10,853 bases of DNA from CAZPWQ01 sp964590495 (lineage in GTDB: Bacteria > Bacteroidota > Rhodothermia > Balneolales > Balneolaceae), in NCBI GenBank assembly GCA_964590495.1, contig CAZPWQ010000117.1, forward strand, positions 1 to 10,853, in the 5' to 3' direction. Every line of letters starts with the position of its first letter. Position 1 is the first letter of the stretch. Of the stretch, positions 1-7,647 are shown piece after piece. Made by a program: the position numbers and the translations under genes. Under the pieces are notes generated by a model. It worked only from the letters and a program-made list of their open reading frames with translations. It did no database searches and was not told the origin of the DNA.

Positions 1-1274
1 TGCTGCTCTCTTCGCTGGCAGCACTGCTCTACGCCGGGGTAAATCCGATCATAATAGGACTTGAAACGTCCCGCTCTCTCGCTTCTTTTTACACGTTTCT
101 TGCTGTTCCGTTCTTTATTCTTGCCGGGGAAATAATGAGCTATGGCGGCCTTTCAAAACGCCTTGTTGATCTGGTGAAATCGTTGGTCGGCCATTATAAA
201 AACGGACTTCCGGCTGTAACCACTATCTCTTCCCAACTCTTTGGTGCCGTTTCAGGTGCTTCAGCCGCAACGTGTGCTGCCGTGGGAGGCGTTATGATAC
301 CTGCCATGGAGAAACAGGGGTTCAAAAGAACATTTTCGACGGCTCTCGCTGCCTGTTCCGGTACAACAGGAGCATTAATCCCCCCAAGCATTGTGCTGGT
401 TATTTACGGAACCGTTGCCAATGTTTCCATTGAAAAACTGTTCGTCGCAGGTGTTATACCCGGCATTATTGTCGGAATGGGACTCATCCTGGTAAGCTGG
501 AACTACTGTAGGAAGAGGGATATTAAAATGGAAGTAAGAAGTTCCCTTTCCGAGATAGCCAAAAGGATCTACGATTCATTCTTTACGCTCTTTCTTGGCG
601 TAATCATTTTTGGAGGCATTGTCCTTGGAATCTTTACAGCTACCGAGGCCTCTGCCGTAGCCGTAATTTATGCCGCGTTTATCGGATTTTTCGTCTATAA
701 GAAATTGAACCTCAAGGACCTGCCGAAAATTCTGTTTTCCTCAGCCAAATTAACGGCGGCTTTAAGTTTTCTTATCGCCTGTGCCAGCTTGTTTGCATGG
801 ACCCTGAGCATTGGCAATGTGCCGGGCATTCTCACTTCCAATCTGGTGGCTTTCAGTGAATCGGTGATAGGCCTTTTTGGGACAAGCCTCACTCCTGAAA
901 CGCTGGCAGTTCTCAGAAAAGTGATTATCCTGCTGGTGCTGAACCTTTCCCTGCTGATGGTCGGCATGTTTATCGATATCGCTCCCGCCCTTCTGATTGT
1001 AATTCCGGTTGTACTACCAATCAGTGAAGCCATCGGGATGGGCAGCGGCCTGGCGGCTATACATTTTGGTGTTTTGGTCGTATCAAATTTGATTATCGGA
1101 CTTGTTACTCCGCCGGTGGGTTCTACTCTGTTTGTAGCCAGCGCGGTTGGAAGGGTCGATCTCCTGGAAATGACACCCTATGTGCTGCGTTTCCTGGGGA
1201 TTATGATCGTCGTTCAGCTGATGATAACATTCATTCCCTTTATTACCACCTTCCTGCCATCTTTTATGGGATAA
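1..1274 (+). CDS. TRAP transporter large permease subunit (DctM/YiaN family), 5' end missing
   Basis: Large membrane subunit of a TRAP (tripartite ATP-independent periplasmic) transporter, which imports organic acids such as dicarboxylates or sugar acids using an ion gradient, with a periplasmic DctP protein and a small DctQ subunit that are not in this window. The reading frame is open from base 3, giving 423 visible residues. The first ATG in the window (135) is internal: the codons before it read LAVPFFILAG, a core DctM signature, running into GEIMSYGGLSKRLVD, close to what I recall for E. coli YiaN. Other family signs are GAVSGASAAT, the IPPSIVL loop, GMFIDIAPALLIVIP and LVTPPVGSTLFVASA near the C-terminus. 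The protein is hydrophobic throughout. By comparison with YiaN about 20-25 N-terminal residues are missing, unless DctQ is fused upstream. Family is certain; substrate is unknown. Confidence 0.95.
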   Translation, partial: LLSSLAALLYAGVNPIIIGLETSRSLASFYTFLAVPFFILAGEIMSYGGLSKRLVDLVKSLVGHYKNGLPAVTTISSQLFGAVSGASAATCAAVGGVMIPAMEKQGFKRTFSTALAACSGTTGALIPPSIVLVIYGTVANVSIEKLFVAGVIPGIIVGMGLILVSWNYCRKRDIKMEVRSSLSEIAKRIYDSFFTLFLGVIIFGGIVLGIFTATEASAVAVIYAAFIGFFVYKKLNLKDLPKILFSSAKLTAALSFLIACASLFAWTLSIGNVPGILTSNLVAFSESVIGLFGTSLTPETLAVLRKVIILLVLNLSLLMVGMFIDIAPALLIVIPVVLPISEAIGMGSGLAAIHFGVLVVSNLIIGLVTPPVGSTLFVASAVGRVDLLEMTPYVLRFLGIMIVVQLMITFIPFITTFLPSFMG

Positions 1275-1297
1275 TTAGTACCAACTGTTTTAAGCTA

Positions 1298-1382
1298 TAA
1301 CACAGAGATAACACAAAGAACCACGGAGAAACCCTTTGTGTACCTCAGTGAATTCTCTGCGTAACTCTGTGTTACAATTTTT
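1298..1382 (+). terminator. Nested inverted repeat between convergent genes, likely terminator and dispersed repeat
   Basis: TAACACAGAG (1298-1307) is a perfect reverse complement of CTCTGTGTTA (1365-1374), and inside it ACACAAAG (1311-1318) pairs with CTTTGTGT (1334-1341). The outer arm is followed by CAATTTTT (1375-1382), so on the + strand it resembles an intrinsic terminator for the TRAP permease. From the other side it would end the 915-aa gene's transcript with less of a T run. The wording (CACAGAG, CCACGGAG, CTCTGCG) resembles a repeat I recall as scattered through many environmental bacterial genomes, so it may be both a repeat and a terminator. Confidence 0.6.
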
Positions 1383-1393
1383 CATAGCAACTA

Positions 1394-4141
1394 TTACTGA
1401 TCAAGCTTTATTTGCCGCTCTCCTTCCTCCAGGGGAATCACATAAGCTCCACGTTCCTGTGAAAAGTCAGTATCAGGTTTAAAAGTCTCCACACCATCCA
1501 CCTCAGCCGGTTGTTCAATTCTGAGCCGTGCATTCCGGAGGTATTCAGTATTACCCTCTAACGTTAATTCAACTTCGTTGGTAGAGGTATTAAATTGTAC
1601 ATTTTTGAATTTACCGGCATCCAGCGTCAGCCAAAGACCAAGTGAAGCCAGGTAAACGCGTGAGCGGGCCGATTCCTGCGGCGTTACCTGAATCCAGTCA
1701 TCATTAGCTGTCAATTCACCACCAAAAGCCAGCCAGCCCAATTCAGGATGTTTGGCAACATAGGTGCCGGTATTAACGGCGTGTCCGAAGAAGCCGGGAC
1801 CATAATCGCCCGAATAGCCGTCGATTTCCAGCGTTGACGGGTAGGCGTGGAATCCTGCCGGACCAAACCCGTCCTGTGTGATATTAGAGATCGCACCCAT
1901 TACGCCCCCATAGCCGACACGCAGGAGATACAGGTCATCAGGATTATCCCGGTACTCCGAAAGAACCGGAATGGCATTCAACCCGGAACCGTAATGGTGT
2001 AGCTGCCTTTCGAGACGAGTCAGTTTACCTGCAAACCAAAAATCCCAGTAACGGCGGGCACTTCCGTTATATCCCCAATGCGGGACTGTCGGCATATAGG
2101 CAAGAATGGCATTGAGCGTTACATCAGCCTTTGCATCAAAACCAAAATACCTGGACCAGGCATATACCTCTTCCTGACCGGTGGAATCCCACGGCATTTC
2201 GCTGCCAAACGGAAACGGCAGCGATTCCCACAGCTCGGTACGCTCGAACATTGTTTCCTCGAGAGACGATGCCTGTTCCCAGCCTTCACGCTGTAAATCT
2301 TTCAGGATCAGCAGAAAAACGGTCCCCTCCATTTGTCCGAACTGGGCATAATGCGGGGCATGTTCAACCATAGCCTCGGAAGTTTCATACGCCCGCTCCA
2401 GGTACCATTCCCATGAATGATTGGTTACGAGTCCGTCGTAATTACGTGCCAGACGATAAAGCACCCAATAGGCCGCAGCAACGTGGGGATAGTTATAAGA
2501 TCGGCCCACGGAGCGTGCTTCTTCAATATCCCAGCTCGACCATCCGCCATAGCCGACATCTTCACTGTACGTACCGTCGGGCATTTTTTCCGGCTCATAA
2601 TAAAACATGCTTTTGCGAACACCATATTTTTGATCTCCTTCACTGTATTGGATACCGCCCCATAACGTGTTGTCTACAAATTTTTCAAGTTTCTCAATTT
2701 CTTGCTTATCGGGACGAATAAGTTGTTTCATCACGGCAGCAAGCCAGGAACCGGCACCGCCTTCGTCGCTCAATCCGGCAATCCAGGCACGTCCGTCTTC
2801 GGTCACCTGCTCTTTTTCTTCATAATCATAGCTAATTACCGCTTGGTGCCGGTTAAAGGGATCATCGGGATTATCATACCACTGTTCCGTGAATAAAAAA
2901 TTACCCATATCGTCTACGGTCTGCTCCTCAGGCTTAATAACTTTGTAATTCACAGATTGTTTAGTAGCGTCCTGGTAGGTGATCGTCAGACGTGCTCGTC
3001 CCCAGTTTTTACCGCTCACGGTATATGATTTCCAGCCTTTATCTGTAATCCCGTTTTCATTAATCTCAAATGCCCCTTCCGGTTCGACCTGCATATCGCT
3101 GACTTCTGAGTTATATTTTATAAACAGCTGATTTTTTTGATTCTCCGGCAGTACATAACCCGGAATTCCGACAGCAACCGGACGATCATTTTCAATGAGC
3201 GTTGATTCAATATCGCGTATCGATTCTGAGACTATTAACTTCACACCATACGACCGGCTTTCACCGGGTTCAATAGTTTCTGAAGTAGGTGGATTCCATG
3301 GTTCGGCTTCGCTCCATTCATTTTCTGTGTATGCTTTGCTGTGTACAACCCATTCATAAAATCCTTCGAACGTTATTCCACGCTGTGTCTGATCATCCAG
3401 CAGAGGTTTATAGGCCTCAAACGGAGTTTTCTCCTGTGGTACGACAAGCAGTGCAGGTCCGTGTCCGTTATACCGCGTTACCTGCAGATAACCTGCATCC
3501 CGGCCGATATATGGATCATAAAATGAATTCTCTGCATGTGCCTCCTCCAGTGATTTTTGGGAGTGGTTATTATTGAAAACCATCGGGATGCCCAGAGATC
3601 CAATTTCTACGGCCTGGTTCGATTCGTTAGTAAGTTCAAACCGGAGTACCAGGTTTCCATCATCGATCTCCCAATATCGGTTCACCTGCAACGGGATATC
3701 TTCCGGTAGTGTAGCAGAAAGGTCTGCACCTGAGAGTACCGGTTCCGACGTTGACAAAGCCTGCACCGGTTGGCGCTGATCGGCCGTCGAATAGTACTTC
3801 CACTCCCCTGAAGAATTTTCGCGCAGATGAAGGTTAAGATCGCCTATATGATAAAAATTGTCGCCGTTACGCTGCTCCAGACGGTCGGAAGGTGTAAAAT
3901 CAAAGCCGCCGGCTCCCTTTGGTTCCAGGGCTGCAACTGTCTGTGACGCCTTAACAAGTTTGAGGCTAAAGCTCGGGGTTTCGAAGTCCAGATATCCCTG
4001 ATCCAATCCCAGAGTAGGGATAATCTCATTATCTTCCTGGTTTCCCTGTGCCAGAATTTCTGTGCAGAGAGTCAAAGCAAAGATCAGAGAGAACAGAGAT
4101 ATAATCGGTAAACGTATGACGCTGGAGAGGCGATATTTCAT
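1394..4141 (-). CDS. Exported DUF5695-like protein, 915 aa, putative glycan-active enzyme
   Basis: Function is not established. I place it in or near the DUF5695 family from remembered sequence style. A signal peptide covers residues 1-31 (basic MKYR, hydrophobic core 11-26, cleavage ILA-Q). Residues about 45-310 look like a beta-sandwich, 315-405 like an Ig-type beta domain, 420-760 are helix-rich with many W, Y and G, and 770-915 return to beta. This order resembles glycoside hydrolases or lyases with an alpha/alpha toroid. Blocks shared with the paralogue at 4399-7155 are WGG (494-496), RSYNYPH (547-553), SEMPWDST with E657 and Y660 (647-661), GYGG (743-746) and GWLAFGG (802-808). E648, D652 and E657 are candidate active-site acids (inference). 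The start at 4141 gives a complete signal peptide; only a weak AAGAAA lies just upstream. It has no carbohydrate-binding or sorting domain I recognise. Confidence 0.8.
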   Translation of the reverse strand: MKYRLSSVIRLPIISLFSLIFALTLCTEILAQGNQEDNEIIPTLGLDQGYLDFETPSFSLKLVKASQTVAALEPKGAGGFDFTPSDRLEQRNGDNFYHIGDLNLHLRENSSGEWKYYSTADQRQPVQALSTSEPVLSGADLSATLPEDIPLQVNRYWEIDDGNLVLRFELTNESNQAVEIGSLGIPMVFNNNHSQKSLEEAHAENSFYDPYIGRDAGYLQVTRYNGHGPALLVVPQEKTPFEAYKPLLDDQTQRGITFEGFYEWVVHSKAYTENEWSEAEPWNPPTSETIEPGESRSYGVKLIVSESIRDIESTLIENDRPVAVGIPGYVLPENQKNQLFIKYNSEVSDMQVEPEGAFEINENGITDKGWKSYTVSGKNWGRARLTITYQDATKQSVNYKVIKPEEQTVDDMGNFLFTEQWYDNPDDPFNRHQAVISYDYEEKEQVTEDGRAWIAGLSDEGGAGSWLAAVMKQLIRPDKQEIEKLEKFVDNTLWGGIQYSEGDQKYGVRKSMFYYEPEKMPDGTYSEDVGYGGWSSWDIEEARSVGRSYNYPHVAAAYWVLYRLARNYDGLVTNHSWEWYLERAYETSEAMVEHAPHYAQFGQMEGTVFLLILKDLQREGWEQASSLEETMFERTELWESLPFPFGSEMPWDSTGQEEVYAWSRYFGFDAKADVTLNAILAYMPTVPHWGYNGSARRYWDFWFAGKLTRLERQLHHYGSGLNAIPVLSEYRDNPDDLYLLRVGYGGVMGAISNITQDGFGPAGFHAYPSTLEIDGYSGDYGPGFFGHAVNTGTYVAKHPELGWLAFGGELTANDDWIQVTPQESARSRVYLASLGLWLTLDAGKFKNVQFNTSTNEVELTLEGNTEYLRNARLRIEQPAEVDGVETFKPDTDFSQERGAYVIPLEEGERQIKLDQ

Positions 4142-4282
4142 TTTCTTATTACTTTACAGTTGAAGTTCCCGGTACAATAAATGCGATGCAGTAAATACCC
4201 TGATAAGCTAATTAATTTATTTTGTAAGTGTTAAACATATATGCAATTGATGAATGGAAGTACAATATTGACGCCGGTTGAA

Positions 4283-4307
4283 CCACTAAGGCACTTTGGC
4301 CACTAAG
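4283..4307. repeat. Short CCACTAAG direct repeat, dispersed-repeat-like
   Basis: CCACTAAG occurs at 4283-4290 and again at 4300-4307, a 17-bp step, with GCACTTTGG between. The phrase resembles a repeat (CCACTAAGGCACTAAG type) that I recall from intergenic regions of many unrelated bacteria. No mobility gene is nearby. Confidence 0.4.
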
Positions 4308-4325
4308 AAAAAGAAACAGCTCGGA

Positions 4326-4373
4326 GGGAGCTCTGCTCCCGAGGAAGAGCCGGATTACGGAAGCGGAGCTCCC
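4326..4373 (-). terminator. GGGAGCTC/GAGCTCCC hairpin behind the 918-aa gene
   Basis: GGGAGCTC (4326-4333) and GAGCTCCC (4366-4373) are exact reverse complements 32 bp apart, starting 26 bp beyond the stop of the - strand 918-aa gene. Read on the - strand, the second arm is followed by a T-rich run (GTTTCTTTTTC, complement of about 4307-4317), so termination is possible but not textbook. An alternative small hairpin, GGGAG (4326-4330) with CTCCC (4336-4340), shares the same left arm, so the two folds exclude each other. It may instead be a dispersed palindromic repeat. Confidence 0.5.
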
Positions 4374-4398
4374 TTATAGCTTAAATCAGCCTGTATGA

Positions 4399-7155
4399 TT
4401 AGTTTTCAAGAATAATCTGGTGTTCCGGATCCGAGATATTCAGTTCGTATATGTTACGCTTGAAGTAGTCGAGATCTTCTACCCTTACAGGACGGACTTC
4501 ATTTCCATCCAGTGTGAGCCGCCACTGCTGCCCGTCGTGAATCTGCATCTCCAGCCGGTTGGTGTGGCTAGTACCGGTCCGGTTTTCAATCCGGAACTCA
4601 AGCCGTCCGAAATCTTCGGAGATCCGGATCGGGCGGTCCTCCGCCCAGCCGTCCCGTTCCAGGTGCAGGCCCAGGCGTTGGTCGTCATTCACCAGCCAAA
4701 ATCTAAGCCTTACCCCATCCCGTGGCCATATTTTAAATTCATCGTTATTCTCTTCCAGTTTGCCGCCGTAGGCAAACCATCCGAAAAGAGGGTCATCGGC
4801 AAGAATGGTCGCTGCGGTTCGTGTCACGGCTCCCATCCCGAGGTTCTGTTCCGCATCGTAACGCCACGAGCCACGGTCTTCATTTTTCCGGATCCATGCT
4901 CTTCCATGCTTTTGCGACATGAATGCCATACCCAGTGCCCCGTCATTACTTTCTCCGGGAAACCAATACCCGTATTCTGTTTCCGGCCGGCCGGTATTCA
5001 TCAGGGCAAATGAGCTGAGATAACTGCCATATCCCAGTTGCAGCCAGTCATGAGGATCGGAAGAAAACAGTAACCCATAATCCAGGATTGACCACCCTGC
5101 CATGCGGGCCATATAACTGAGGGTATGGCTGTCGGAACTTGATGTAAAGTCGGATCCCAGGAGAAAGTATTTAGCCTCAAGCCAGCCTCTGGCCGATAAA
5201 CCGGCAGCATGCTGCCGGTCCATGAATTCCAGTGCATCTTTACGGCTAACCTGCTCATGAGAATACCACTTCTCCTCATTTTTATCCCACCAAAGATTCG
5301 TATCCGGTTTCATATCGTTCGTTGCTCCATATTTTGCCAAAGCATAGCTGGATTCAAACGCAGTTCTGTCATAAGGATATTCTGAACGATAAGGAAAGGG
5401 GTCGTCATAAATAAAGTACTTAACTTTCTTTTCCCATTCGCTGCGCAGCCAGTCGGCATCTTCCTGACGTCCCTTCTCCTCCAGCAGAGCAATAATGTCA
5501 GGAATTAAGAGCTCATTATAATTCCCCCACTTGTAGATATCATACCAGGGATAGATCTCATACGGGTATTTAAAGAAAGCCCGCGCCGTCTGCCACATTC
5601 TCTCGAAATAGCCGTCGGCATCCAGATAATTGACCATTCCCGGGTAACGATCGGCAATCTGATACATGTGGTAATAAAGCATGAAAAGATGGGGATAATC
5701 GTAGGTCCGCCATATTTTCATCTTATCAAGACGGCGATTTTCAATTTTCGCCCGTTTCATCGTATCTCTGGCCACTTTCCAGTTTGGAACACCATGAATT
5801 CCATATGGATAAGGATCTTCCTCGGCACTACGCTGCAAACCACCCCAGACGAAATTTTCCAGGTAATATTCAATCGCTTCGATCTCCTCCTTTTTGGGGA
5901 TAATGGCATTTACAGATGCTAAATAGGGGGCATATCCCAAAGCGGGATCATCACTTGCGAGCATATATCCCCACCAGCCTTCATATCCGTCGGTATTATC
6001 CGGCCCCCGGAGAACACTGTTTTTCATATCCCAGATCGAAAAGAGCCCGTCATACCACTTTCCCGGGTCCCGGTGCTGTTGATTATTTACAATAAAAGAA
6101 TTGCGCTTCTCCAGAAGAGTTTCGACCGGTTCTGTTGAGAAAAATTCCAGATAAGTTTTGCGGATACCATCGAAATGGACGGTGAGCATATTTTCTCCCA
6201 GTCGATCAAATGTTACCCGGTAGAGATGATGATCCGGCTCCTCTTCTCCCAGATACTCCAGCTGGGTTTGCTCTGGAAATTCCGCTGTTATTGAATCAAC
6301 AGAGACTTTGGTGTGTAAAGAAAATCTGGCTTCAAGATCTTCGGGAAGTGTCATTCCCGGTACCACACGAATATCAATAAGATCATTATCATATAACAGG
6401 CTGCGAAGTTCATCATAGTCTTCGGCCCATTGTAATTTGAATCCTAAAGCGAGCCGGTCATCCTCTTCACCTTTCGGACTAAGCGCGGAATAAGTATGCG
6501 GCTGCCTCCACGTCCCTTTTGCTTCTGCATTTCCGCTATAACCGGAATGTACATATGCTTTATAGGAACCCCCGGATGTAAAATACTCCAGTTTAGTTCC
6601 GGGTTTTACGGTCAGCAACATAAAAGGAGGCTCGCCACTGGGTTTAGTAAAAAGCAAAAAAGAACCGTCTCCTGAAATAAAATGATGTTTGGTAAAACTT
6701 TTTTGAAATATTTGTTCCTGGCCGGAACCGGATGGCCTGTTCCACGGAAACTCTATAGCGACATCCCCGATCTTTACATCATAATGCATTCGGTTTTCCA
6801 GAATAATATCCCATTCCAACACCTCTCCATCCAGAGTAAAAATCTGTTCCAGGGAAAATGGCATTCCGGATTGATAGTCAATGTAACGAACAGAACTGCT
6901 ATCAGACTGATGACTTCTTGTATAGCTGAATACCGATTGCCATTCCCCGTCATTCATTTGGAAGCGAACATCCGTATCAAGTCTGCCGGATAATATATTT
7001 GCCTCGTAGCTATCAGTAGAATTTATGAGCTGACTTATTCCCGCATTGTCAAAACCAACCTGCCAATAGTCATTTGCTATTTGTTCCTGTGCATTAACCG
7101 TTATCCAGCTCAACAAAATTAATACAGTGGAAACACATATCTTTATACTATTCAT
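4399..7155 (-). CDS. Exported DUF5695-like protein, 918 aa, paralogue of the 915-aa protein
   Basis: Second exported protein of the same type; function not established. A signal peptide spans residues 1-22 (MNSIK, hydrophobic 8-20, cleavage VNA-Q). Domain order matches its neighbour: beta-sandwich about 25-250, Ig-like segment about 265-340, helical W/Y-rich core about 345-780, beta C-terminus to 918. Shared blocks are WGG (437-439), RTYDYPH (483-489), SEYPYDRT with E601 and Y604 (591-605), LGYGS (707-711) and GWFAYGG (792-798). E592, D596 and E601 fall in the same places as E648, D652 and E657 of the other protein. It has an extra stretch at about 750-770 (HGRAWIRKNEDRGSWRYD region) lacking there. 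Divergence is high, so this is an old duplication or separate recruitment, probably with different substrate or bond specificity. The start at 7155 fits the signal peptide; no Shine-Dalgarno sequence is visible, as is usual in Bacteroidota-like genomes. Confidence 0.8.
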   Translation of the reverse strand: MNSIKICVSTVLILLSWITVNAQEQIANDYWQVGFDNAGISQLINSTDSYEANILSGRLDTDVRFQMNDGEWQSVFSYTRSHQSDSSSVRYIDYQSGMPFSLEQIFTLDGEVLEWDIILENRMHYDVKIGDVAIEFPWNRPSGSGQEQIFQKSFTKHHFISGDGSFLLFTKPSGEPPFMLLTVKPGTKLEYFTSGGSYKAYVHSGYSGNAEAKGTWRQPHTYSALSPKGEEDDRLALGFKLQWAEDYDELRSLLYDNDLIDIRVVPGMTLPEDLEARFSLHTKVSVDSITAEFPEQTQLEYLGEEEPDHHLYRVTFDRLGENMLTVHFDGIRKTYLEFFSTEPVETLLEKRNSFIVNNQQHRDPGKWYDGLFSIWDMKNSVLRGPDNTDGYEGWWGYMLASDDPALGYAPYLASVNAIIPKKEEIEAIEYYLENFVWGGLQRSAEEDPYPYGIHGVPNWKVARDTMKRAKIENRRLDKMKIWRTYDYPHLFMLYYHMYQIADRYPGMVNYLDADGYFERMWQTARAFFKYPYEIYPWYDIYKWGNYNELLIPDIIALLEEKGRQEDADWLRSEWEKKVKYFIYDDPFPYRSEYPYDRTAFESSYALAKYGATNDMKPDTNLWWDKNEEKWYSHEQVSRKDALEFMDRQHAAGLSARGWLEAKYFLLGSDFTSSSDSHTLSYMARMAGWSILDYGLLFSSDPHDWLQLGYGSYLSSFALMNTGRPETEYGYWFPGESNDGALGMAFMSQKHGRAWIRKNEDRGSWRYDAEQNLGMGAVTRTAATILADDPLFGWFAYGGKLEENNDEFKIWPRDGVRLRFWLVNDDQRLGLHLERDGWAEDRPIRISEDFGRLEFRIENRTGTSHTNRLEMQIHDGQQWRLTLDGNEVRPVRVEDLDYFKRNIYELNISDPEHQIILEN

Positions 7156-7339
7156 ATTCAGGATTATTTAGTTTTTAGAAATGCTACCATTGTCTTCACT
7201 TACATATCAAGTATAAACCATATCTATTTAGAAAACTGTTTGATAAATCTTACCCGCACAAGGCTAATATTATCAGTTTCCTGAAGAATTTTATTAAATC
7301 ATAAAGTGATTTAGTCTGATACCTATTTAACTAACGGCT
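7156..7339 (-). promoter_or_regulatory. Leader and promoter region of the 918-aa gene
   Basis: A/T-rich stretch ahead of the start at 7155, with no gene. On the - strand it carries GCGGGTAA (7250-7257), and 35 bp further downstream ATACTTGA (7207-7214), which sits 51 bp before the start codon. The same pair with 37 bp spacing occurs ahead of the MFS gene. TATACTTG is one mismatch from the Bacteroidota -7 element TAnnTTTG, so the second box could be the promoter core and the first an activator or operator site (inference). I see no convincing -33 element. Confidence 0.4.
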
Positions 7340-7369
7340 GGTTCAAGCGTCCACGCTTGAACCTTTTTT
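7340..7369 (+). repeat. Perfect 11-bp-arm palindrome followed by six T, terminator-like repeat
   Basis: GGTTCAAGCGT (7340-7350) and ACGCTTGAACC (7353-7363) are exact reverse complements around a CC centre, followed by TTTTTT (7364-7369). The form is that of a rho-independent terminator on the + strand, but no + strand gene lies upstream, so it would only stop antisense transcription. I recall near-identical palindromes scattered in Bacteroidota-like genomes and favour a REP-like element. Confidence 0.65.
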
Positions 7370-7391
7370 ATTCTGCTTTCCTGCCTCTTTA

Positions 7392-7427
7392 TAACCCTGA
7401 CAGGGTTTCGAAACCCTGTCAGGGTTA
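7392..7427. repeat. 36-bp perfect palindrome, REP-like
   Basis: Bases 7392-7427 are identical to their own reverse complement. Each half contains CCCTGACAGGG or its mirror CCCTGTCAGGG, and the centre is TTTCGAAA. Each half is itself nearly self-complementary, so a cruciform or a double hairpin can form. Palindromes of this wording are, from memory, common extragenic repeats in Bacteroidota and relatives. No tyrosine transposase (RAYT) gene is present here. Confidence 0.75.
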
Positions 7428-7592
7428 AGCTGGGTATCTTTTTAGACTGAATATCTACATGTACTGTCGGGGAGTGCACTCGGTTAACATTTTTGTGGGC
7501 TTTACCGCACGGATGAGATTTCTCGATTCCGTCCCGGAAAACCCACAGGAACTGCGCTCGAAATGACGCCGGTGGTTGATATGGGGATAAAC
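7428..7592. repeat. Intergenic stretch resembling a dispersed GAGATTTCTC repeat
   Basis: No gene is visible. The part 7515-7568 contains GAGATTTCTCGATTCC (7515-7530) and GCGCTCGAAATGACG (7554-7568). Read on the - strand this is a CGTCATTTCGAGCG...GAGAAATCTC wording that I recall as a frequent extragenic repeat in many bacterial genomes. GAGA-TT-TCTC is a tiny hairpin. The rest of the stretch shows nothing I can name. Confidence 0.4.
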
Positions 7593-7627
7593 AAAAAAGG
7601 GTCAGGCAATTTTACTGCCTGACCCTT
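7593..7627 (-). terminator. Intrinsic terminator of the MFS gene
   Basis: On the - strand a stem GGGTCAGGCA (complement of 7616-7625) and TGCCTGACCC (complement of 7599-7608), with a 7-base loop, is followed directly by six T (complement of 7593-7598). It lies about 23 bp beyond the MFS stop codon. Flanking A-T pairs extend the stem by two. This is the clearest terminator in the window, and it separates the MFS transcript from the 918-aa gene. Confidence 0.88.
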
Positions 7628-7647
7628 AAATTGAATTTTAGAGAAAT

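Larger units (their letters stand above)
4142..4398. other. Spacer between the two paralogous genes: leader plus repeat elements
   Basis: This gap of 257 bp holds the promoter and leader of the 915-aa gene (about 4142-4260, A/T-rich, no clear promoter hexamers that I can defend). Then come a small CCACTAAG repeat and a GGGAGCTC hairpin element that lies just behind the stop of the upstream 918-aa gene. It holds no open frame with coding character. The spacing argues that the two paralogues are not translated from one tight operon. Confidence 0.6.

Noticed and set aside
135..1274. Starting the TRAP permease at the ATG at 135
   Set aside because: The frame is open back to base 3 and the codons before 135 encode LAVPFFILAG, an internal DctM signature; the true start is outside the window.
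4061..4066. Reading the 915-aa protein as a lipoprotein through the cysteine at residue 26
   Set aside because: The residue before the cysteine is leucine, not G, A or S, so the lipobox is poor, while ILA-Q at 31 is a good ordinary cleavage site.
4420..5013. 197-aa open frame on the + strand inside the 918-aa gene
   Set aside because: It lies wholly antisense to a clear coding gene, has no family features, and its composition is explained by the codon use of the opposite strand.
7340..7627. CRISPR array from the cluster of repeats
   Set aside because: The palindromes differ in sequence, have no regular spacing and no repeated unit; no cas gene is present.
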